This document shows, in pieces, positions 22,294-33,696 of a DNA stretch of 64,000 bases (positions are counted from its first letter, which is position 1; each line of letters begins with the position of its first letter). The stretch covers positions 868,001 through 932,000 of the forward strand of contig JACGCM010001844.1 of NCBI GenBank assembly GCA_014058105.1, read 5' to 3'. Made by a program: the position numbers and the translations under genes. The notes under the pieces are model-generated. The model was given only the letters and a program-made list of their open reading frames with translations, made no database searches and was not told the DNA's origin. This DNA is from Kingdonia uniflora (taxonomy: Eukaryota > Streptophyta > Magnoliopsida > Ranunculales > Circaeasteraceae).

Positions 22294-25200
22294 CTACATG
22301 CCGATTCCGTGTACTAGCTGCTTGAACGTAAGTGGTACAATAGTCTTCGTGAATAGGTTTGTAAAGATGTCTTCTGAAATATCTTCAACAACGCCAATCT
22401 CATTCGCCTTTTGTGACTCATAAGGATTGGATGGCTTCTGTAAAATGTACTTCACTCTGTCGCCATTGACTTGAATGAAGTAAGCTGAATTATCTTTATA
22501 CATATTCGATGCTTTATCTTGGATAGAACACGTCAGAACTTCGGATGATGAGATATATCTTGGAGCATAACCATCATTCTCTGCCAGTTTCATGAAGTAC
22601 AAGAATCTTCATGGTTCGAGGTATAGCTATTGTCGTCTGCTTCATTAATCTCCAAGAATATTTATGTATCCTCATACATATACACATAATCTCAATCCAG
22701 TGCCTTTGGAAGTATTCTGTATCAGTATACTCTATACTTTTATGCTTACCATTTCGAGTAGAACAAACCCAAGTCTTTAATACCGATTAGATACCTCAGA
22801 ATGTGCCTAATCTCAATCCAGGGCCTTTGGGCAGGAACAGAACTATGGTAAGCCAAACAATTCACTGCGAATGAGTCATTTGGTCTAGTATACCTAGCTA
22901 CCTATAGCAAAGCACCTCCTAGCTATGGCGTCATAGCCCTAGGAGTTTCTCCCCCCATTAGGATGGTGAAAGATGTCGTTGTTCACACCCAAGTGATGGA
23001 CGCGCAATAAACAACTTAGCACTATGTGCTTCATCCATACCAAAGTGTTAGATAACTCTTCCGATATATATTGTTTAGTGTATGACTATGCCACTATCAA
23101 GATGTTCGATCTACAAATCGGGATACTACTTAATTTCCCAAGGTTTTGTATTTTAAATTCCTTCCCAAGGTATTCGGCAGCTCTCGCGATCTCTACCAAA
23201 GTTCTAATAATATCCAAATCATTTAGTATACTATTATGATGAGTGAAGCTAATATATGTGTCCTAAATAAGAACGCATTGACAAATAATAATATTTGCAA
23301 AGTCCCCGACCTTCAAATACTCAGTCAACTTACTATGTCTCATAGGCAATGATTGCTTCAAGTCAACAATAACTTTTCCAGTTTTATTATGTATACACCA
23401 CGTGTGTCAAGCTTAGTTGCTTCTAGAAGCTTATACCTCCCCAAGTAGGTTCATGTAGATATTTGCATCTAGTTTCCCATATAGATACGCATTATTTACA
23501 TCAGATTCATGTCTACCTTGTCCTCGACAACTTGATAGACTAATCAGTACCGAAATGTTATAGCGTCCATAACCAAATAATAGGTTACATTGTAATCGAT
23601 GCCAGATCTCTTAAAGATTTCTTGGGCAACTAGTCTTACCTTGACCAAATTATCGCACCAAGTTAATCGCATTATCATACCTTTCCTATTTATAACCGAC
23701 AGGCTCAATTGTATTACTTCGCATTATGCTAGCAAGCTAAGCTCTTCTTGGATTCCAGATGCTCAATTTTGCCAATGTATAATAACACACAGTTATAACA
23801 GTAGAAAATATGAATACCTTGTTGACAAATCTCTACTGAACGATCCTATATTGTGTAATTGTAGACTTTTAATAGATCGATATCTCCTTATCATCATATG
23901 CGTATGTGCCACCCTAGGCTAGTCTCGTAATGGATCAACTGGTCGCGAAGCTACTATTGCCTTGTCGATTGATGGTTCCATCCTCGATGAACCGACTACA
24001 CCATTAATTATATTTGTCCCTTATTTTGCAGCTCCTGGACTCATAAAACTTTCTTTCAATGGTGCTCTGCACTAAGTGCGAGCCATATATTCATTTGTGG
24101 TACTAATTCCCCCAGAACGTTTAGCTGTGGTACTAGTTCCTCTGGAATGTTCTACTGTATAAGTGTATTACTTGTGGGTACATACAGTTACAGTACTTTA
24201 ATAGTGTCTATAAATGTGTCTAGCAATTCATTTACGACCTATTGGAGGTTTGAAATCTGTTGAACCTTATTGTCACCTAACTTATGTATAGAAATCTAGA
24301 TAAGATAACAATGGTGTTTTCCAAGACCTCTTAGAAATATCCTCAGCATTAACTGTCATATCTCCCTCCAATACTGGGAATATCATCTCATCAAAGTGAT
24401 AATTATCTGCCCTGCAGTATATACGTCGCTAGTCGGTTCCAAATATCAGTAATAAATACGAATCATAACCCACATAATACCAGGCCGATGTTGATGGTCC
24501 CATCTTCACATATTGTAGTGCGATTGGCACCTGCACAAAATATCCAAATGTTCATCGATGGGTGACATCGGGCTCCGATCCAGTTACTAGTCGCTTTTGG
24601 GAAAAAATTTGATGATTTGCTAAGGAACGAGCCCAAATCAGTGTTGTGGGAGCAAGAATACATATTCCACACACTAGCCGGAAGCTGTAATCATAATAAC
24701 AGTAGCCTAGCAATTATCCTAAATCGTTTGATTAGGTCTTCACCAATCATGAGTTGGGTTAGAATGGGGTACTCACGATGCTCAACTATCTATCCCATTT
24801 AATGGTAAAATAATCATCAAAAGCCTGTGAGTTGCACTCCCAAGCCCCCGTCAAGTCGCATCGATCAACTTTGATCGATTAATCCAGGAACTGAGCCTGC
24901 GATCAAATGATCTAAGTGAGAAGTCATGCTAACATTGTATTCCTAGATTTTAATAATAGGCAAACGTAAGACCATCACCTAGATGCATCTTTTATGACCA
25001 TAAATATTCAAGTAGGCCACTATATGGATGGAAAGGTCCACATGTGTCTCCATGAATACGTTTAGAGCAAAGGCTGGAGATCTCACTCCACCTTGGTCAT
25101 ACTAGGATAAAATAATATACTTTTCTTGAAAGCAATCATTACATATACACTCTCTGGATCTTCTCTCCTTTTAAGGAAAGTTGAGATATAATCCGGATAA

Positions 25201-25860
25201 TCCTCCTCACTATCTGAGCCCTGAGGAGTATATTGGAAACCGTTCCAATAGCGTGTTCTAACCATTAAATATATAGTTAATGCACAGAACCTTGTCTATC
25301 ATTTTCTTCGATAGTCATCATGTATCACCCTAAACTCAGTAAAATTTGGCTGGATTAACTAGTGTATAAAGTAGACTAAATACCCTGTATCGTACCGTTA
25401 GAGAGTAATAGCGTAACGCACTCAGTATGTTCTATTATATTGGTCATGCCAATGATATTCAGGCCATCCCCGATACACTAGGTTAGACAAGAAATATATT
25501 CATATCTCAAAATGATCGAGTGCGTAGTACTAATGTCTCTTAGGCATGTGGCCACTCATCCGATTATCGGTCATATTCAATGAGCAGAAAGATCCGTAGG
25601 CGGGTTGTATATAGTAGATCAACTATCATACATGGAATTTAACTACTTCCCAAGCAATAAATTCGAATAATCACAATTTAGAACAAATTGGAAATCTCAT
25701 GTATGTCATGAGCACTTTATTGAAATATAAATTATATGTTCCCAACAAAATTAAAAATGCTGACAACAAAAAGAATAGTAAATCAAGTCTGTACTATAAA
25801 AGAAGCTACTAGTGCTTTCTCTAATATAACATCCCATGTCTACTGAGGAATCACTATGGA
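22294..25860 (-). pseudogene. Pol remnants of CoA (protease, integrase, RT, RNase H)
   Basis: Only patches are readable. At the RNase H end, 22,602-22,294 gives FTNLFTKTIVPLTFKQLVHGIGM. RT patches near 23,210-23,140 read RAAEYLGKEFKIQNLGKL, matching the Copia phrase before the RNase H connection. The stretch 24,000-25,800 contains no domain I could place with confidence. Stops in all frames show this is an old copy. Confidence 0.6.
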
Positions 25861-26800
25861 TTACTCCGTATGTTTATCTATGCTGGCATCAATGTCGCCA
25901 AAGAAGTTCAACGCTTCTAACTCCACAGGGGTAGAGTTAGTGTCAACAACTGCATGGTGGGTCTGAACTTTGTTATCTGTAGCCACCAATGGTGCATGGC
26001 ATTTTTGTACCCAGTGTCCTGTGCCAACACAGTTAAAGCACTTCATCATATTGCCTGGTGGACTTCTTAAATCCTTTACCTCCCCAAGGGCTAAAGGATT
26101 TCGGGTTCCCACCCTTCCTGTATCCCTGGTATCCTCCCCTGCCCCTTTCATATCTACGCTCCTGACGTGTAGAGTTGTTTTTCTGAAACTGAATATTATT
26201 TGATACAGGTAATAGCCCACTCCCAGAAGGTTACATAACATGATTCTTCATTAGAAGTCCATCGTTCTGCTCATAGAGGAGCAGTGCCTGAATCAAGACT
26301 TCATGAGTCATCATGTTCTCTTGCCGATATTGCCTCTGAAGCGCAATATTACTAACATGGAAAGTTAATAGAGTCTTATCTACCATTTCAGCATCAGTAA
26401 CTTTCCTCTCACACAGCTTAAGTATAAAAGTAATTTTATGGATTGCTGAGTTATAATTAGCGACCATCTTAAAATCTTGGAACCTAAGGTTCTTCCATTG
26501 GTACATAGCCTTGGGGAGCATAATGGTCTTTTGCTGACCATAACGCCCCGTAATGCTTACCCTTAAGTCAGCTGGCTCAACCTTATTGAGGTATTTAGTC
26601 TTTAGGTCATCCTGAATATGATAATGGAGGTTAAACAAAGCCCTTAATTTGTCCATGGGATCTTCCCTGTTGCCAATGACGATGGTCTTCTACAGACCGA
26701 AAGACTTCAAGAACAAGTCAGCGTCAATGCACCAAGTGAAGTAATTAGCTCCAGTAAGCAGCAATGGTGGAAATTAAACATTTTTAAGTTTCGCAGACAT
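25861..26800 (-). pseudogene. Gag of CoA
   Basis: The likely start is the ATG at 26,800 (MSAKLKN), with three early stops before the long frame beginning at 26,656. That frame has QWKNLRFQDFKMVANYNSAI and LLTFHVSNIALQRQYR, typical of a common dicot Copia Gag family. A Gly/Arg-rich stretch and the knuckle CFNCVGTGHWVQKC (CX2CX4HX4C) follow at 26,045-26,004. Gag packages the RNA. Confidence 0.8.
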
Positions 26801-28100
26801 CTGTAATGCAAAATGTATATCATAATTAGTAACAATTCTTGATAAACATATCAAATACATTAAAGACAAATCATAGTACTTTGAATAACAAGAAATAAAT
26901 TATTCATAATCATATTATAGTTGAACCCTATTCATATTCTAAAACTCATGAAATTATTTTCTAATAATTAAATCCTAAATTTTACCCCATAAAAATGACA
27001 ATTTTAATGTTAGATATGCGTTTTAATAGAATTTTAGCCAAGATTGATATTTAAAACTACCTGATGTGTACGTTCCTTATGAAATCCTATTTAAGTACAT
27101 GATTTTTAATCATTACTAAAGGTAATTCATATTATACAAGTCAGTGATTCTCAATCATTACTTATAGGTGAACCTTGTTCATATCCTATTAAGCGTCAAA
27201 TCCTAACTTTACCCTGTAGAATGGTAATCTTAACCTTAAAGTGTAATTTAATAGAGTCTTAGCCAAGACAACTACTCAAAACTGCTAGATGTTGTAAAAC
27301 AACTAGGGTGTTCTAAGCTCTAAAGTTTTATAAAAGTTTGTATATTATAGCCAAATGATTCATTTACTACGAATATGAGGTGTATTAGATGTTTAGCTAA
27401 TAAGTAGTCCTACCCCAAAGTCTGCCAGGTTCACAAGATAGATTGATTATGCCTGTCTTTGAACTAACATTCTAGGGTACTATAGGTCGCTATCAGTGCC
27501 TATATACCTCTAAATGTTATCATGTAATATTTAATTGCACCTAGATGCGAAAAATTGGTTTCACAGATACCAAGTTTTTAAATATAAGACTAAGTCAATT
27601 CCCAATTGAGCTCTAATTATTTGTCATTGACAATTAATTGTGATTTAGATAAGACTCCTAGTCATATTCTAAATTAGACTTAGCTTCGTATTATCTTTGA
27701 TCTCCAGATCATGATAATTAGTATCCTAAGGGCATACCATTAATATCTTATAAGCTATCATAAGATACTTAAATATGTATTAATCCATTTGCTTATATCA
27801 TATATAAGTGAGTCAATTATCCTATACAAGGAACATGTTCCCAAAAAAAATTATAAAAAAAAAAAATTATAAAAAAAATTAAAAATTGGTTCCCTACGGG
27901 GTAGATCCGGTCAATAGGAATTTTTTTAAAAAAATAGACTCAATTTGACCAAATAATAGGCTTTTTATAGTCGTTTCTATATCTGAACCGGTCCTAAACC
28001 TGTCTGGGTCAACATCTGGACCGGGTTAACCTGGTCATACGTGTCTCACACGTGCCCCACACATGTCTGTCGTAAGTGTGTGCCACACGTGACCCGCACG
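26801..28100 (-). other. CoA leader, inner part
   Basis: AT-rich non-coding sequence up to about 27,860, then A/T homopolymer runs. From 27,960 it becomes GC-richer with repeated ACGT-core motifs, including CACGTG at 28,049, 28,086 and 28,097. In CoA orientation it lies between the 5' LTR and gag; G2 splits it. Confidence 0.5.
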
Positions 28101-28105
28101 TGCCA
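28101..28105. repeat. Target-site duplication of G2 (left)
   Basis: TGCCA, identical to 41,578-41,582. Five bp is the expected length for Gypsy integration. Confidence 0.9.
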
Positions 28106-28261
28106 TGTGGTAGCCTACTCGCAGCCTTTGATCTCCTCACTCGAAGTTCACTTCGTATCCTACTCGAACATATCGAAGATTATTTCGACTCAGAATCAAG
28201 CCCCTCAAGAAACTCTTGTAGTCGAAGCCTCGACATCAGATAAACCTTCGACCACTTAAAA
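28106..28261 (+). repeat. Truncated, internally deleted LTR at the left end of G2
   Basis: It starts TGTGGTAGCCTACTCGCAGCC like the full LTRs. It then jumps from the GATAAA[A/C]CTTCGA phrase (LTR position about 150) to the later CTTCGACCACTTAAAA phrase (about 430). The shared CTTCGA at both breakpoints suggests a microhomology deletion. It ends shortly after and joins 3'-type internal sequence. Confidence 0.85.
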
Positions 28262-28578
28262 TCGCACATCTAACATTAAAATGACGATTTGTATAGCCTT
28301 CACACTATTTTTATAGCCTTCACACTATTAAATTGCACATCTAACATTAAAAAGACGATTTTCTAACCCCACATAAAAAGCATAGTAAATAACAATTTTT
28401 ATAGCCTTCACACTATTTATTACCTTTTACCCACCTAGACCTCTTAATTACCCCCCCCCCCCCCACTTCATTATTTTCACAAAAACCAACGGTCAAACAA
28501 GAGCAGGTTCCAAGAAAATAGTTTTCTCAGTAAATGCCTCTCCACCTGGCTTCGAGACCCTTGCTGAGAGGGGGCAAA
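28262..28578 (+). repeat. Copy of the pre-3'-LTR region, with triplicated antisense TATA segment
   Basis: Positions 28,398-28,578 match 40,722-40,916 up to the polypurine tract and contain a run of 14 C. Before it, a segment TATAGCCTTCACACTATT occurs three times (starting 28,292, 28,312 and 28,400), and GCACATCTAACATTAAAA occurs twice. The tripled segment is the antisense TATA region found once at 40,729. Confidence 0.8.
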
Positions 28579-29239
28579 TGTGGTAGCCTACTCGCAGCCT
28601 TCGACCTCCTCACTCGAAGTCCACTTCGTATCCTACTCGAACATATCGAAGACTAACTCAACTCATAATCAAGCCCTTCAAGAAACTCTTGTAGTCGAAG
28701 CCTCGACAGTAGATAAAACTTCGAGAACGGATCAGTACATAATAACAGATACCCTTCGACTGAATGCTCGAATAGCAGAAGTGTGATGAGACTAGCAGTC
28801 AACTCAAACGGATTGGACGGAACATTAATTGGTCTCTCAGCTACAGTGACAGGGATGTCCGTAATAAATGCCACCGCTGAAAAGCCCGGATAGTAATCAT
28901 GTAGCCTGGCCCACTCTTGGTGACTAAGCCTCTTATGTCTCTATAAATAAGAGGGAGGGGAAACCAAGAAGGGGTTAGAAATATCCTCCCTAAACCCTAT
29001 GCTTTTTACCTTCGACCACTTAAAAATTGTATTCAATTTTTATTATTACTCATCAGTAATAGAATCACAGTTTAAAAATCCTCCTCAGTAGTCGTAGAGA
29101 GTCACATTTGGGCCTCTACGCAAGTATTTGTCTCTAATTAGTCTCTTTTTAGGCCATATACTTGTACATATTTGATGAGAGGTTGACCTCTGTGTTGTAA
29201 GAGCCATCTTCGCTTCTCAGCGAAGATCAGGCCCCAACA
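28579..29239 (+). repeat. Complete 5' LTR of G2
   Basis: 661 bp, TGTGGTAG...CCCCAACA, the same length as 40,917-41,577. A TATA box (TATAAATA) lies at 28,942-28,949. Confidence 0.92.
28942..28949 (+). promoter_or_regulatory. TATA box of the G2 5' LTR
   Basis: TATAAATA within CTCTATAAATAAGAG. It is conserved at 41,280-41,287 in the 3' LTR and at the matching place in the G1 LTR, so it is the probable core promoter for the genomic RNA. Confidence 0.75.
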
Positions 29240-29240
29240 A

Positions 29241-29254
29241 TTGGCGCCATTTGT
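29241..29254 (+). other. Primer-binding site of G2
   Basis: TTGGCGCCATTTGT begins two bases inside the LTR. The TGGCGCC core is complementary to a tRNA 3' end of the type used by many plant Gypsy elements. Confidence 0.8.
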
Positions 29255-29325
29255 ACTTCCCACACTATCAGTTACCTCGTCTTTGTTACCTTCCTTTCTT
29301 TCCTACTATTTACCGCTCCTTTTCA

Positions 29326-30700
29326 ATGGCCCCTTCCCGCCGTGCCAACTCAACTCAGGCAGGCAACTCCATTGACAGAGTCGCCGCACAAGTCACTTTA
29401 CTATCTCAGCAAATTGCTCAAGCAGAAGAGCACTATCAGCATCAACTCACCCAAGAACGAGAAAACTACCGCCAGGCGTTGGAAACTGAACGGAATCGCC
29501 GGGTAGACGATGAAAATAGATAGAATCGAGCAATCGTTGAGCTACGCAACATAGTCCGAGAACTTTAACGGTTAGAGCCCTTGGAACCCGCCCGTCAGTC
29601 CCAGGTACCGGATCAATCGCGCGTATTTGTTCGCGCCCATCTTGGACCCTCAACAAACCTTGAGTTACCCCCAGCTTCCATCGGTGCCGAAGGTATTCCC
29701 CATACTATTCCCCCCACTGGCTTATCCACCTCGGAATCCACCCCACTGAAGACTCTTCTGACTCTACCCTCCATTCATCAAGATACCTTCGGCCTGTCAA
29801 AGACTGACTCGCCGAGCGTCGTCCCGCTCGAGACAGAATCGGGGAGTGCAGTGCTGCATATATACCACACATTCGACCCTGCAACCATCGACATCACCAA
29901 TCTTCCTCTCCTGCATATGTCACACAACAAGACTTCGACCACAAGATACAACCCGCTATTCGCGTCAGCGCAAGCACAGCCTTAAACTCATGGAGCCGCC
30001 TCAACAATCCCATTTGTGCCACCCTACTCGCCATCGACATACCCCCCCAATTTCCGTGCCCCCAAGCTCATCAAATATCGCAACACAGACCCCAAAATCC
30101 ACATTTTCGAATTTCAAAACTCACTAAGCCTTTACTCTACTGCCGACTACCTGTTATGTTGACTTTTCCCAACTAGCCTTACTGAAAACCCAATTTGATG
30201 GTATCACAATCTCCCAAATGGCTCGATACGAAGCTTCAAGAAACTCATGCAGCTCTTCATCGCCCAGTTCACCTTCAAGAATGACAGAGAAGTCAGAGTA
30301 GACACATTATTTAATTTTAGAAAGTCAAGCACAGAGACCCTCGAAGCGTTCATAAAGCAATTCCTCGACGAGTCATGAAAAATAGAAAACCTCGACTGTG
30401 CAAATGTTATCCTCGCATATTCAAATGCTCTGCCTGATCATAGTCGAGTAAAAGAGCACCTCGTCCTCCACAAACCCCAAACACTCGAAGAGATGCTCTC
30501 AAAGGTCAACGGCTATATCGACCTCGAAAGACTCCAAGAATCTTGCAAACACACCCAACCTTCGAACACTATCCACTTCAACAAAGTGCGACAGCATTCG
30601 TATCCCACTACACTACCCTCGATCGCTCCCATCTCACAGGAGACTGAGAGCCGCAAATGCCCTTATACCGACAGTAGTGCTGAAGCTCGCAAGAAGCGAT
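29326..30700 (+). pseudogene. Gag of G2
   Basis: The start is the ATG at 29,326 (MAPSRRANSTQAGNS), shared with G1. The first frame stops after 65 codons (near 29,521) and continues in pieces. The capsid segment lies around 30,100-30,480 (the homologue of PLRWYDSL in G1) and the tail ALPDHSRVKEHLVLHKPQTLEEMLSKV at 30,430-30,510. Nucleocapsid and protease follow in the long frame to 31,497. There are multiple stops. Confidence 0.82.
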
Positions 30701-31497
30701 CGAAGCCTATTTTGCCTACACTCACCTTCCCCCTCAGTTCCTTTTTACCGCACATCCAGGCAGACCCCATATGGCGCATCCCTCTCCCAATCGAAGTTCG
30801 ACTTGGGGAGACTTATTGCGCCAATCACAAATGCAATTGTCACCATACGAACAAATGTTTCGCTCTTCAACATTCTCTCAAACTCATCCTCCGAGCAGGA
30901 TGTCTGCACCAGTACGTTACCGACCTTCCCAGTTATCTCGATGGATCATACCTTCAATCCCTCGCCACCCCTACCGCTGACCCAGCCGTGGTACATATCT
31001 ACCAATCATATTTCATCGAAGTCAACAATATAGATAGTGGTCGTTCGCTTGGCAAACGAAAGCGCATCGGCGAATGTTACAAACTTTCTTACCAGGAAAA
31101 ATTCCCTACCCTACTGCCAAAATGCAGTCGTCACCCTCGTCTTGAGGGTATTTCTTTCATCAATTGTGACACGTCAAACGTCCGTTTCCCACATTCCGAT
31201 TCTCTATTCATTATGATTAAGATTGAGAACATTGCCCTTCACACAATGCTTATCGACACAGGAAGTGCAGCTGACGTCCTATTTCTACCTACCGTCGAAA
31301 AAATGCAAAAAACTGAACTCATTACCCCAGCCAACGTCGAGATAAAAGGATTCAACGGGACTAGCAAAGTCGCCGCTGGTCGTATCAGCCTACCTGTCAC
31401 CACAGGACCCATCACCCTTCAAACCAGCTTCCTTGTCATCGACAAGAAATCTGAATACCTCGGTATCCTTGGCCGGGACTGGCTCCATGCTATGTGA
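30701..31497 (+). pseudogene. Nucleocapsid and aspartic protease of G2
   Basis: The open frame from 30,493 runs 334 residues without a stop. It includes a His/Cys-rich knuckle (YCANHKCNCHHTNKCFALQ, about 30,815-30,870), the protease site MLIDTGSAADVLF (Asp near 31,255), FNGTSKVAAGRISLPVTTG, and the flap-end motif ILGRDWLHAM. All protease hallmarks are intact here, unlike G1. The enclosing polyprotein is broken upstream and downstream. Confidence 0.85.
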
Positions 31498-31879
31498 GCT
31501 ATACCCTCGACCTATCACCTAACCCTTCATTTTGGAGCTCCCAAGGGTACGTGGAACCTCAAAGGATCTCAACGTCTCGTCCACTCATGCGAGCACCTAG
31601 AAATTGACCAGACTAAAAAACTTGTCAGACGCCCATAGTAATCACTGCACCTTTCTTTCCCTTCGACTTCGACAGATGTCACCCCCATATCGAACCTACC
31701 ATTTATATCGAACTCGACGGCCCTGGTCGAGGAACATTCATTGGAACTTTTCTCAGCAAGGTCAAACGCCTCGAGCTTACAGATATCCTTCGAGCAAACA
31801 CGGACATCTTTGCATGGACATTTCAGGAGATGCCCAGTGTCGACCCCAGCCTGACATTCCATTTCCTTGATCTCATTCC

Positions 31880-32999
31880 CAATTCTATGGCAGTCAAACA
31901 AAAGAAGTGTACCCTGGCACCATGACTTTGAGAAGCGGTTAACCTCAAAGTAGACAAGCTTGTAGCCGCAGGCTTTATCAGAGAAGTTAAGTACGCTGAC
32001 TAGATATCGAATATTGTGGCAGTACCTAAGATAAACAGAAAGATCCGAATCTGCGTCAACTTCACCAGCCTCAATAAACACACATCGAAGGACAGTTTCC
32101 CACAGCCAACCATTTCAGCACTTCTCGATGCCACTGCCGGACACGAGCGCCTATCCATGATGGATGCAGCTTCGGGCTACAATCAGGTACCCCTCCTCCC
32201 AGAAGATCAACTTAAAACTTCCTTCATAACTGAACAAGGCCTTTATTATTTTAATGTCATGCCCTTTGGCCTTAAAAACGCGGGTGCCACTTACCAGCGC
32301 CTCATCACAACTATGTTTAAACACCTGTTTAGCAAGTCAATCGAAGTTTACATCGACGAGATGTTATGCAAGAGTATACAAAAATAGACCCACATTCACG
32401 ACTTGACCGACATCTTCTTAATACTTTGCACCTATAAACTGAAACTCAACCCAGAAAAGTGCCAGTTTGGCGTCTCATCCAAAAAATTCTTGGGCCACCT
32501 TATCAGTAAACGTGGCATCAAAATCGACCCCACCCACATTCGAGCCCTCATTGACATGCCCTCACCCACAATAAAGAGAGACGTCCAAAAGGTGGCTGGC
32601 AGGATAGTAGCCCTTAACCATTATATTTCCAAGTCCTCTGATAGATGTGCTTGGCTCTTCTCCCTATTACGCAGTCAGGGCGCCCATAAAATAAAAAAGA
32701 AAAACAACACTGAGATTAATTGGACCTCCGAGTGTGAGGACGCCTTTCTCGAACTCAAAACCTATCTTGGCCGCCCACCCATCATCAATACCCCCATCGA
32801 AGGTGAAACACTCTCCCTATATCTCTCTGCCATAAAAACTTCAATTAGTTCTGTACTCATTCGCCTTGATTCCAACATCGAAAAACCTATGTATTTCATC
32901 AGCAAAACTCTAACCCCTGCCGAAACCCGTTATTCCAAACTTGAGAGATTGTTCCTGACACTTGTCTATTCAGCTCGCAAGCCCAAACCATATTTTTAG
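31880..32999 (+). pseudogene. Reverse transcriptase and linked RNase H of G2 (YIDE active site)
   Basis: RT phrases run in order: VAVPKINRKIRICVNFTSLN, MMDAASGYNQVPLLPEDQLK, MPFGLKNAGATYQRL, then VYIDEML. The second catalytic Asp of YIDD is Glu (codon 32,358-32,360), while G1 keeps YIDD. Stops lie at about 32,385 and 32,998. The thumb and RNase H part (PISTLTPAETRYSKLE-like, 32,880-32,950) follows at 32,403-32,999. Confidence 0.9.
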
Positions 33000-33229
33000 G
33001 CCCACCCCATTTTTGTCATCACGAGTTACCCTCTCCGCGAAATACTTAGTAAAAAAAATCCAGACGAGTACAACAATGGTCTGTATACCTTGGCGAGCAC
33101 GACATAACCTTTGAGAAGCAAATATCTTAGAAAGGCCAAGCAGTATCAAATTTCCTTGCCGACTTCCTGGTCGAAGATGGCGACTGGGAAGAACATGAAG
33201 ACGATCTACCGAAAGAGCACCTGAAGTTA

Positions 33230-33690
33230 TAGATCCATGGGACCCCCTTTCTGGTTGGCGTTTATTCACAGATGGCTCCGGAGGACCCAATGGTTCAGGA
33301 ATTGGTATTATCTTAGTCATACCGACTAATGACCGAATAGAGAAAGCAGTTAAACTTACCTTTAAATAGTCTAATAATGAAGTAGAGTATGAAGCATTGA
33401 TCCATGGTCTTGACCTCGCACTCAATCTCGGCATTCCAAAACTCGCAGTCTTTATGGATTCCCAACTCATTCAGAGACATTACTCAGGAGAAAATCAAGT
33501 TAACGGTCGTATGGATGACTGCGCTTTACTTGAGCGATAGCGCATGGACCGATTTCCCGAAAAATCAACAATTACCCATTATCATCGAGGAGAAAATAGA
33601 CATGCCGATGCCCCCGCCTACATAGCATCTATGTTGGGATAGACAGAGTCTCGAACCCTCCACATCGAAGTACTCGAACGCCCAAGTATC
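33230..33690 (+). pseudogene. Second (archaeal-type) RNase H of G2
   Basis: It reads WRLFTDGSGGPNGSGIGI, then NNEVEYEALIHGLDLAL, AVFMDSQLIQRHYSGENQ and THYHRGENRHADAPAYIA. The D/E/D/D-type residues are visible. Presence of this extra domain after the RT-linked RNase H marks the Tat clade. Stops lie near 33,367, 33,538 and 33,642. Confidence 0.85.
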
Positions 33691-33696
33691 GACCAG

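Noticed and set aside
29241..29254. tRNA genes at 29,241, 44,418 and 19,916
   Set aside because: These are short tRNA-complementary primer sites next to LTRs, with no tRNA body.
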